Source: an uncultured Clostridia bacterium
GTDB lineage: Bacteria; Bacillota; Clostridia; Christensenellales; Pumilibacteraceae
Reading direction: 5' to 3'
NCBI GenBank assembly: GCA_947175335.1
Contig: CAMWMF010000012.1
Coordinates: 1 to 52,337 of the forward strand
DNA: 52,337 bases
Below the pieces are notes generated by a model. It worked only from the letters and a program-made list of their open reading frames with translations, was not told where the DNA came from and made no database searches. Below, in pieces: positions 7,687-14,864 of this stretch (its first letter is position 1; the number at the start of each line of letters is the position of its first letter). The position numbers and the translations under genes are program-made.

Positions 7687-9621
7687 ATGAAAGTTGTACT
7701 GCAAAACATCACAAAAATCTTTGCAAGCCGAAACAAAAAGGTCAAAGACGAAGTCATCGCCGTAAACGATTTCAACCTTGAAATCCCCGACGGTAAACTC
7801 GTTTGCCTTTTGGGCCCCTCCGGTTGCGGCAAAAGCACTACGCTGTATATGATAAGCGGATTGCAGGAACCGTCGAGTGGCAAAATATTTTTCGGCGACG
7901 ACGACGTAACCAAGCTTTCGCCCGAAAATCGCGGTATCGGTCTTGTGTTCCAAAACTATGCGCTTTACCCGCATATGACCGTACAGCAAAACATACTGTT
8001 CCCGTTACAGAACTTAAAAGGCGAAAACAAGCTTTCCAAAGAGGAAATGTTGACTCGCGCGTCCGAAGCAGCCAAGCTTGTTCAGATAGAGGAGTATATG
8101 GATCGCAAGCCGTCCGAGCTTTCAGGCGGACAGCAGCAACGCGTAGCTATCGCTCGCGCGCTTGTCAAGATGCCGAGAGTGCTTCTTTTGGACGAGCCGC
8201 TTTCCAACCTCGACGCACGTTTGAGATTGCAAACGCGCGAGGAAATAAGGCGCATACAGCGTCGCACGCAAATTACAACTATATTCGTCACGCACGACCA
8301 AGAAGAAGCTATGTCCATATCCGACTACATAGTAATTATGAAGTTGGGTGTAATAATGCAGACGGGCAAGCCGCAGTGGGTATACGACGATCCCGCAAAC
8401 TTGTTCGTAGCCAAGTTCTTAGGCGCGCCGCCTATCAACGTGTTTACCGGCAAAGTGGAAAACGGCAAGCTGTACATAGGCGAGGAGTGTGTGCTTGACG
8501 TAGACGGCGTAGAAGATCAAGAAGTTTACGTCGGTATTCGTCCCGAGGGATTTATTCTCGATAAAAACGGCAAGCTTAGCACCACGCTTACCGGTATCGA
8601 TGTTATGGGTAGAGACATTTCGGTCGTATCTACGTGCGAAAGCTCGCTCAACCCCGTTGTCCGCTCAATCATTTCCGCGGACGAAATGGGCAATATTGCG
8701 GGCGGAAGCTCGGGCAGTTCTGTAGATCATACAGCGTCCGCTGACGGCGCCGAGCAAGAAAAGGCCAACGAGGACGTAACCGTCAAATTCAATCTCAAAC
8801 CGCACAAGGTGCTTATATTCAATAAAGAAACCGAGCAGCGTGTTTACTTCGGCGACCAGCTTGCCGCGCATGAGCAAATGATAGCCGAAATGGAAGCGGA
8901 AGGTCAGGGTTACGTTACGCATAACGGTCCGCTCCCGCGCGAAGCCGACGATGTGGATAAGAAAGCCACTGCGCCCGCGCCCAAAAAGAACATATTCGTC
9001 AGAGCGATTGACGGCATTAAAGGTCTTTTCTCCAAAAAGAAAGAAACTGCGGTAAGTGCAGACGGCAAAGCAGAAACGACGGAAAATGCGCCGCCCGCAG
9101 TAGACGAAGCGCCTGTCGAGCCGACGGCCGAGAACATAGAGCAAACGGCCGCAGTCGTCGAGGCTATGGCGCCTTCGCCCGAATCGGCGGCAAACGAGCC
9201 TGCGGCGGCCACCGACGCTGCGCCCGAAGTTCAGTCGGCGCCCGAGGCGGAACCGCAATCGGCACCCGAGGACGAACAGGCGGCAACAGTAGCGGAAGGC
9301 GAACCTGTTGCAGTAGAGGAACCTGTTGCAGCGGAAGAAAAGCCTGCGAAGGCTCCCTCCAAAAAGCCTGCGGCAAAAAAGACAACAACAGCCAAAAAGC
9401 CTGCTACAACGGCTAAGAAAACTACAACTACGGCAAAGAAATCCACTACGGCTAAAAAGACTACCGCGACTGCCGCTAAGAAGCCTGCGGCGACCGCAAA
9501 GAAGTCTACCGGCACTACTGCCAAAAAGACTACAACGACAGCAAAGAAACCCGCGACTGCCAAAAAGTCCACGGCAACTACCAAAAAATCTACCGCCGCT
9601 AAGACGGATAAAAAGGATTAA
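7687..9621 (+). CDS. ABC importer ATPase (MsmX/UgpC type) with long Lys/Ala/Thr-rich tail
   Basis: Energises the sugar-type importer encoded next to it. The nucleotide-binding domain is complete: Walker A GPSGCGKS (43-50), Q-loop Q89 (VFQNYALYPHM), signature LSGGQQQ (145-151), Walker B VLLLDE (165-170) and H-loop H203. A TOBE-like region follows (about 240-400, with an inserted low-complexity stretch). MsmX-type ATPases usually end near residue 370. This one continues with a KKNIF...GLFSKKK segment (about 426-453), an Ala/Glu/Pro-rich acidic linker (about 457-550) and a ~93-residue repetitive tail of AKKTTTTAKKPAT-type units (about 552-644) resembling histone H1. The tail is in frame and ends just before the next start, so it appears genuinely encoded. 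Confidence 0.93.
   Translation: MKVVLQNITKIFASRNKKVKDEVIAVNDFNLEIPDGKLVCLLGPSGCGKSTTLYMISGLQEPSSGKIFFGDDDVTKLSPENRGIGLVFQNYALYPHMTVQQNILFPLQNLKGENKLSKEEMLTRASEAAKLVQIEEYMDRKPSELSGGQQQRVAIARALVKMPRVLLLDEPLSNLDARLRLQTREEIRRIQRRTQITTIFVTHDQEEAMSISDYIVIMKLGVIMQTGKPQWVYDDPANLFVAKFLGAPPINVFTGKVENGKLYIGEECVLDVDGVEDQEVYVGIRPEGFILDKNGKLSTTLTGIDVMGRDISVVSTCESSLNPVVRSIISADEMGNIAGGSSGSSVDHTASADGAEQEKANEDVTVKFNLKPHKVLIFNKETEQRVYFGDQLAAHEQMIAEMEAEGQGYVTHNGPLPREADDVDKKATAPAPKKNIFVRAIDGIKGLFSKKKETAVSADGKAETTENAPPAVDEAPVEPTAENIEQTAAVVEAMAPSPESAANEPAAATDAAPEVQSAPEAEPQSAPEDEQAATVAEGEPVAVEEPVAAEEKPAKAPSKKPAAKKTTTAKKPATTAKKTTTTAKKSTTAKKTTATAAKKPAATAKKSTGTTAKKTTTTAKKPATAKKSTATTKKSTAAKTDKKD
9340..9621 (+). repeat. 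Degenerate tandem coding repeat (AKK-TTT/AKK-PA tail)
   Basis: The 3' end of the ATPase gene is an internally repetitive stretch encoding ~5-9 residue units built on AKK plus Thr, Ser, Ala or Pro. Synonymous codons vary between units (AAA/AAG, ACA/ACT/ACG), so the repetition is at the protein level and old rather than a fresh DNA-slippage product. Confidence 0.8.
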
Positions 9622-9624
9622 TGT

Positions 9625-10590
9625 ATGGCTAAAACGAGTACTAAAAATCAGTGGAAAGCTTGGTTATACTTGTTGCCGACGTTAGTTTTGCTCGGAGTAT
9701 TTACGGTATGGCCTATAATCAACACTGTCAGAATGTCGTTGTTGGAAGGCTATAACGGCCTTGCTATGATACGAGGAGAAACGTTCGAGTTCGGCTTTGC
9801 CAACTTTGTTGACGTAGCGACGTATGCCGGATTTATCAACTGTCTTGGCAACACATTGCTTTTGTGTGTTATTACGGTGCCTATTTCAACAATGCTTGCA
9901 CTTCTCATAGCTGTTGCACTCAATTCGATTAAGTTTATACGAAAGGGGATGCAAACCATATTCTTCCTGCCGTACGTTACCAACTCGATAGCAATCGGTA
10001 TGGTATTTATGGCTATGTTCAGTATGGTAGGCGGCAGCGCCACTAACGCGCCCGACTCGGTTGGTATTATCAATAATATCATCAAAGCGTTTGGCGGCAA
10101 GCCGATAAACTGGGTTAACGGAAAGATAAGCGGATATGATCCATCCGAAAGATGGGCCAACATGGCGGTGCTTATAATTTATATAGTATGGAATGCGCTG
10201 CCGTTTAAAATTCTCGTACTTTTGGGCGGACTTCAAGGCGTAAACAAACAGTATTACGACGCGGCCAAGATTGACGGAACTTCTCGCTTCCGCACGTTCT
10301 GGCGCATAACCGTTCCGCTGCTGTCGCCGATGATCGCTTACGTTGTAATAACCGGCTTTATCGGCGGGTTCAAGGAATATTCGAGCGTAGTCGGTATATT
10401 CGGCAATAACATGGGTCCTGCACACACTAATTTCAGAACCAATATGAACACCATGGTCGGATATATTTACGACAGTCTTAAAGATAACAACCAAGGACAG
10501 GCTAGCGCCGCGGCACTCATTTTGTTTGCTATCATATTTGTTGTAACAATGATAAATTTGTACGTAAGCAAAAAGAAGGTTCATTATTAA
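9625..10590 (+). CDS. CUT1-type ABC importer permease, MalF/UgpA-like
   Basis: First of two transmembrane subunits of the importer. The 321-residue protein has about six hydrophobic segments, starting with LYLLPTLVLLGVFTVWPII, the usual opening of MalF/UgpA-type permeases. The cytoplasmic EAA loop that docks on the ATPase is readable as YYDAAKIDGTSRFRTFWRIT followed by VPLLSPMI. Its ATG is 3 bases after the ATPase stop and the second permease follows after 12 bases, so the genes form one transcription unit. CUT1 importers usually take up oligosaccharides or polyol/phospho-glycerol compounds. The nuclease gene at the end of the unit raises the question of a nucleic-acid-derived substrate, which the sequence does not settle. 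Confidence 0.92.
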   Translation: MAKTSTKNQWKAWLYLLPTLVLLGVFTVWPIINTVRMSLLEGYNGLAMIRGETFEFGFANFVDVATYAGFINCLGNTLLLCVITVPISTMLALLIAVALNSIKFIRKGMQTIFFLPYVTNSIAIGMVFMAMFSMVGGSATNAPDSVGIINNIIKAFGGKPINWVNGKISGYDPSERWANMAVLIIYIVWNALPFKILVLLGGLQGVNKQYYDAAKIDGTSRFRTFWRITVPLLSPMIAYVVITGFIGGFKEYSSVVGIFGNNMGPAHTNFRTNMNTMVGYIYDSLKDNNQGQASAAALILFAIIFVVTMINLYVSKKKVHY

Positions 10591-10602
10591 GGAGGTGGGT
10601 AT

Positions 10603-11574
10603 ATGACGGAAAATATGACTGAAAACGTAAAAGAACAGGCAGTTGTTTCCGAGCAAGCTGCCCCGCAAGATAACGATATAGCCACTGCGGACAAGGTAAT
10701 GAAAAAGAGGGATATCGATGCGGTGTCGAAAAAGCAGCTTGTCGTCAAGATATTCGTTCAAATCGGGCTGTATATATTCCTCGGCATAATGGCGCTTGTC
10801 GTGCTGTTCCCGTTCTACTGGATGCTTATTTCATCTGTAAAGACTACCAGCGAATACAATCTGTCCGTACCGACGTTGTGGCCGCACCAGTTTCAATGGT
10901 CCAACTACGCCAAGGCGTTTGATGCCGACGGACTCAATCTGGGGCAGCTGTTCCTTAACACATGCATAGTTGGCATAGTATCCACATTGCTGTCGCTTAT
11001 AATCACGGTGCTTGCGGCATTTGCGTTTGCGCGGCTGGAATTCAAGGGCAAGAACATCCTGTTTGGCGCATTGCTGGCCACAATGATGATACCGGGCGAG
11101 CTGTTTACCGTAACCAACTATGTAACGATTAGCGACTTAGAGTGGCAAAACACGTATACCGTACTTATCGTACCGTTCCTTGTAAGCGTATTTTACATAT
11201 ACTTGCTGCGGCAAAACTTTATGCAAATACCCAACGAGCTGTATCTTGCAGCCAAGGTAGACGGATCGAGCGACTTCAAATACCTGTGGAAGGTTATGAT
11301 ACCGCTTGCGGCGCCTACGCTTGTTTCCATTACCATACTTAAAATGATGGGCGCTTGGAACACTTATGCTTGGCCCAACTTGGTAATTACCGATAGTGCC
11401 AAACAGCTGATTACGGTTGGATTGCGCGGACACTTTACCACGGAATACGGTATACCCGATTTCCCTGCGCAAATGGCCGCTGTTGTTTTGGTCACTATAC
11501 CGCTATTCTTGGTATTCTTGTTCTTCCGCAAATACATAATGCGCGGAGTATCGAAGAGCGGACTTAAAGGATAA
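10603..11574 (+). CDS. CUT1-type ABC importer permease, MalG/UgpE-like
   Basis: Second permease subunit, 323 residues. A hydrophilic ~45-residue N-terminal extension, longer than usual for MalG-type proteins and rich in Glu, Gln, Lys and Asp, precedes the first helix (about 50-72). The EAA loop is clear as LYLAAKVDGSSDFKYLWKVM followed by IPLAAPTL. A full-consensus GGAGGTG Shine-Dalgarno lies right after the preceding stop. Together with the ATPase, the upstream permease and the downstream binding protein it makes a complete CUT1 importer. Confidence 0.92.
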   Translation: MTENMTENVKEQAVVSEQAAPQDNDIATADKVMKKRDIDAVSKKQLVVKIFVQIGLYIFLGIMALVVLFPFYWMLISSVKTTSEYNLSVPTLWPHQFQWSNYAKAFDADGLNLGQLFLNTCIVGIVSTLLSLIITVLAAFAFARLEFKGKNILFGALLATMMIPGELFTVTNYVTISDLEWQNTYTVLIVPFLVSVFYIYLLRQNFMQIPNELYLAAKVDGSSDFKYLWKVMIPLAAPTLVSITILKMMGAWNTYAWPNLVITDSAKQLITVGLRGHFTTEYGIPDFPAQMAAVVLVTIPLFLVFLFFRKYIMRGVSKSGLKG

Positions 11575-11600
11575 AAAACTAAACTTAAAGGAGAAAGTTT

Positions 11601-13031
11601 ATGAAAAAGAAGCTTGGTGCAATCGTGTTGGCAGGTATGATGGCATGCTTGTCGTTTGGCGGTCTTGTCGGCTGCGGAAAAGGCGGCAAAGGCAAAGTAA
11701 AAGACTTTGTCATGCCCGAAGGTGGCTTTGACATGGAAAAGCAGGTAGAAATTAAATTCTATCACACAATGGGTCAGAGCAAACAAAAAATTCTTGCAGA
11801 CTACATCGAGAAATTCAACAAGATTTATCCCAACATCAAGGTTGATGCCAGCCGTGTATTCGGTAAATACGAGGACGTGCGCGACACGATAGTAACCGAA
11901 ATATACGCAGGTGCTCAGCCTAACTTGGCATATTGCTATCCCGATCACGTAGCAATGTACAACGAGGCAGGCGCAGTGCTTCCGTTAAACGATTTCCTTC
12001 CCGACGGCGATTTTAAGGATATAAAGGTAAAAGTTGCCGAAGATAAAGAAGAACCTATCGGCTACACCAAGGAGCAAAAGGAAGCGTTCTTCGAGGCCTA
12101 CTATAACGAGGGCTATCAGTTTGGCGACGGCTCGACTATGTACACGCTTCCGCTTGCCAAATCGACCGAGGTTCTTTACTATAACAAGAAGTTCTTTGAC
12201 GCCAACGACCTTACCGTTCCTACAACGTGGGACGAAATGGAAAGCGTTTGCCAACAGATAAAGACTATTGCTCCGACCAAAACGCCGCTTGGCTACGACT
12301 CGGAAGCAAACTGGTTTATTACGATGTGCGCACAGCTTGATTCTCCGTACACATCGGCTACCGGCGAAAAATACCGTTTTAACAACGAAACCAATCGCAA
12401 TTTTGTTACTCGGTTCAAGGGCTGGTTTGACAAAGGTTACGTTTTGACTTCCGAAACCAATAACGGTTCTTACACTTCCGGCGCGTTCACGGCACAAGAC
12501 GTATATATGTGCATCGGCTCTTCCGCCGGCGCGTCCTATCAAATGCCGGATAGAGAGACGGTAGGCGGTGTAAGCACGCGCAAGTTTGAGGTAGGTATAG
12601 CGCCTATACCGCAGATTGATAAGACAAATCCCAAGGCGATATCTCAGGGCCCGTCCATATGCATATTCAAGGATAACGACCCGCAAAAGGTGCTTGCCAG
12701 CTGGTTGTTCTCCAAATTCCTTACCACAAGCATCGATTTCCAAGCCGAGTTTTCCTTTGACTCCGGCTACGCTCCGGTAATCAAGACGGCGACGGAAAAC
12801 AAAATTTACCAGGCCGGTATTGCCGCTGCTGACGGCTTTGATAACTTAATCCAAACGGCAGTTAAGACTTGTATGGCCAATTCGAATTCGTACTTTACTT
12901 CGCCCGCGTTTGTCGGATCGTCGAGAGCACGTGACGAGGTAGGTAAGCTTATGGCTGCGGTCTTCAACGGAACGCCTGTAAACCAAGCGTTTGAAGACGC
13001 GATATATCAGTGCAATCACTTTGCAGGTTAA
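11601..13031 (+). CDS. Extracellular solute-binding lipoprotein, family 1
   Basis: Captures the importer's substrate outside the membrane. The 476-residue protein has a lipoprotein signal (lipobox LVGC, C25) and the family-1 binding-protein pattern: KFYHTMGQSKQKILADYIEKF near the mature start, a FNKIYPNIKV strand-helix segment, and a central ALPLAKSTEVLYYNKKFF-like segment (TLPLAKSTEVLYYNKKFF). The length fits the family. An AAAGGAGAAAG Shine-Dalgarno precedes the ATG. It follows the two permeases as expected for the system and lies 2 bases upstream of the nuclease-lipoprotein start, so that gene belongs to the same unit. The ligand cannot be read from the sequence. Confidence 0.92.
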   Translation: MKKKLGAIVLAGMMACLSFGGLVGCGKGGKGKVKDFVMPEGGFDMEKQVEIKFYHTMGQSKQKILADYIEKFNKIYPNIKVDASRVFGKYEDVRDTIVTEIYAGAQPNLAYCYPDHVAMYNEAGAVLPLNDFLPDGDFKDIKVKVAEDKEEPIGYTKEQKEAFFEAYYNEGYQFGDGSTMYTLPLAKSTEVLYYNKKFFDANDLTVPTTWDEMESVCQQIKTIAPTKTPLGYDSEANWFITMCAQLDSPYTSATGEKYRFNNETNRNFVTRFKGWFDKGYVLTSETNNGSYTSGAFTAQDVYMCIGSSAGASYQMPDRETVGGVSTRKFEVGIAPIPQIDKTNPKAISQGPSICIFKDNDPQKVLASWLFSKFLTTSIDFQAEFSFDSGYAPVIKTATENKIYQAGIAAADGFDNLIQTAVKTCMANSNSYFTSPAFVGSSRARDEVGKLMAAVFNGTPVNQAFEDAIYQCNHFAG

Positions 13032-13033
13032 TT

Positions 13034-14533
13034 ATGAAAAAGATTAAAACGTTATTATTATCTATATTAGCTGTTGTCGTGTTTGCGTTGTGCGTCGCTT
13101 GCGGCGGCGATGACGGCAACACAACAACTAAACCCGGTAACACGGGGAACCCTCCCGGCGGAACCCAGCAGATTGAAGCTGTCGACTACGCAAGCAAGCT
13201 TAAACTCGACTTGACCAGCAATACCAAAAAGCAAGAGGTTACCGTTCGCTTGTACGTAGACGGCGACACCACGCATTTTACGCCGGTGTTAAATTCCACG
13301 TTGGCAACCAACCCTTCGTCTGACTTTACGGGCAGTGACGGTTACATTAAGGCGCGGTACATAGCGATCAATACTCCCGAATCGACGGGCAAGATCGAGC
13401 AGTGGGGCGGCAAAGCGTCCAAGTTTACGCGCGGCAGGCTGGAAAAAGCCACGTCCATTATAGTAGAATCGGACGACACCCAGTGGAATTTGGACGGCAA
13501 CGGACGTTACATACTTTGGGTATGGTACAAGACGGCTGACTCGGACGAGTACAAAAATCTTAACGTAGAAATTTTGCAGGAAGGTCTTGCGCTCGGCTCG
13601 TCGGTTGCCAACAACCGTTACGGCGAATCGGCTATGAACGCCATGGTGCAGGCGCAAAAGCTTAAACTTTATCTTTACTCGGGACAGAAGGATCCCGACT
13701 TCCCGGGCGATGCGGTAAAGGTAACAATGAAGGAGCTTCGCTGCAATATAGAGGACTATGTAGGCAAACGCGTAAAGGTAGCCGGTTTGATTACGTCCGA
13801 GTACGATAACTGCGTATATGTAGAGAACGTTGATGCGGAAACCGGTATACATTACGGCATACAAGTATTTTACGCTTATGATACAGCCGTGCTTAGCATA
13901 CTCAAAACGGGCAATTGCGTAAGCGTTGTCGGCGTTGTTATGTACTACGAGGCAGGCTCGACATATCAAATTTCCGACATTAAGTACAGCAGATTCCACC
14001 CCGAAGACCCCGACAATTCTCAGCTTATAGAGGAAGACGACGAGGACTATGTATCGTACCCCATGTTCACCGAAGTAAGCGCCCACGATATCGTATCGGG
14101 CAAGCTTACGGTCGAATTGGAGCAGGCTAAGGTAGACGAAGACGGCAACGTTGTAAAGGATGAAGACGGCGAAGTCGTTACCGAAATAGTCAATCGTGAA
14201 TTCGATTACGGTTTTGTGGTTTGGCACACGTCTGTCACGGTTAAGAACTTGACCGTAATCGATGCCTATACGACCAAAACCGGCAACAGCAAGGGCGCGA
14301 TTTCGCTCACTTGCAGGGCCGAGGACGGCACTATCATTACAGTCCGCACAACAGTGTTGACTAACGAAGACGGCGAAGTAATCGAGGAGAGTAAGTACTA
14401 TGACAGAACGACTAAAATAGGCAAAACGATAACCGTAAAAGGCATTGTCGATTACTACAAACAGGAAGGTCACACCGAGGGCAACTATCAAGTCAAAGTT
14501 TACCACGTCGACCTAATTGAAATCCTCGACTAA
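13034..14533 (+). CDS. Lipoprotein with staphylococcal-nuclease-like and OB-type domains
   Basis: Predicted surface nuclease attached to the importer operon. The ATG at 13034 opens a clean signal peptide with lipobox CVAC (C23); earlier in-frame codons lie inside the binding-protein gene. The SNase-like domain spans about 68-215: DGDT (76-79), KARYIAINTPE (106-116), GRYILWVW (157-164) and NVEILQEGLAL (177-187). Equivalents of the S. aureus residues D21, R35, E43 and R87 are visible, but the D40 calcium ligand is replaced by N113. An OB-fold-like module (about 228-335, GKRVKVAGLI...) follows, then a second region from about 350 of uncertain fold with an acidic stretch. Nucleic-acid hydrolysis is likely but not certain because of the N113 substitution. 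Confidence 0.85.
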   Translation: MKKIKTLLLSILAVVVFALCVACGGDDGNTTTKPGNTGNPPGGTQQIEAVDYASKLKLDLTSNTKKQEVTVRLYVDGDTTHFTPVLNSTLATNPSSDFTGSDGYIKARYIAINTPESTGKIEQWGGKASKFTRGRLEKATSIIVESDDTQWNLDGNGRYILWVWYKTADSDEYKNLNVEILQEGLALGSSVANNRYGESAMNAMVQAQKLKLYLYSGQKDPDFPGDAVKVTMKELRCNIEDYVGKRVKVAGLITSEYDNCVYVENVDAETGIHYGIQVFYAYDTAVLSILKTGNCVSVVGVVMYYEAGSTYQISDIKYSRFHPEDPDNSQLIEEDDEDYVSYPMFTEVSAHDIVSGKLTVELEQAKVDEDGNVVKDEDGEVVTEIVNREFDYGFVVWHTSVTVKNLTVIDAYTTKTGNSKGAISLTCRAEDGTIITVRTTVLTNEDGEVIEESKYYDRTTKIGKTITVKGIVDYYKQEGHTEGNYQVKVYHVDLIEILD

Positions 14534-14566
14534 GCACCCAATAGGTGATAATGACACAACAACAAT

Positions 14567-14710
14567 GCGGCGGGTCGCCTAGATTTCTCGGCAAGCTCGA
14601 AATGATGGGGAAGGTCATGCCGCACTGTTCAATAACAGCAATTTTACATAGGAATGCGCGGAATAATTCCCATCATCCCGACCGTAGCGGAGGGATCTAG
14701 GCGAAGCCGC
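14567..14710. repeat. MITE/REP-like imperfect inverted repeat
   Basis: The ends pair as GCGGC (14567-14571) with GCCGC (14706-14710), then a perfect 10-bp arm TCGCCTAGAT (14575-14584) with ATCTAGGCGA (14695-14704), and an inner arm ATGATGGG (14602-14609) with CCCATCAT (14669-14676). The overall arms are about 40 nt with mismatches. It has no coding capacity and looks like a non-autonomous or REP-like repeat. Confidence 0.7.
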
Positions 14711-14720
14711 ACTAACTACT

Positions 14721-14749
14721 TTGTCACTCTGAGCGCAGCGAAGAGTCTC
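14721..14749. repeat. Dispersed intergenic repeat, copy 1
   Basis: A ~28-bp stretch reading TTGTCA, then TCTGA, then CGCAG and GAAGA recurs at 18858-18885 with three or four substitutions. Both copies lie only in intergenic DNA. Confidence 0.7.
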
Positions 14750-14760
14750 AACCAAATTCT

Positions 14761-14781
14761 ACCTTCCCCGTGGGGGAAGGT
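14761..14781. repeat. GC-rich perfect hairpin, copy 1
   Basis: A 9-bp perfect stem ACCTTCCCC/GGGGAAGGT with a GTG loop. The identical 21-bp sequence recurs at 19756-19776, which marks it as part of a repeated element rather than a gene-specific terminator. Confidence 0.75.
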
Positions 14782-14864
14782 GCCCGAAGGGCGTCGGGGC
14801 AACCCGAATTAACTAACACCGGTTTTATAAAAAATAAAACATATAAATTAAAAAGGAGAAGCAC

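Larger units (their letters stand above)
14534..14864. other. 331-bp spacer filled with intergenic repeat elements
   Basis: No gene is supported here. The spacer holds a 144-bp imperfect inverted-repeat element (14567-14710), a short dispersed repeat (14721-14749) and a GC-rich hairpin (14761-14781). It ends in an A/T-rich leader with an AAGGAGAAG Shine-Dalgarno for the gene at 14865. I found no clear promoter. Confidence 0.7.

Noticed and set aside
9340-9621. Repetitive DNA that could suggest a CRISPR-like or tandem-repeat locus
   Set aside because: The repetition is in frame with the ATPase, units are short and irregular, codons vary synonymously, and there are no spacers.
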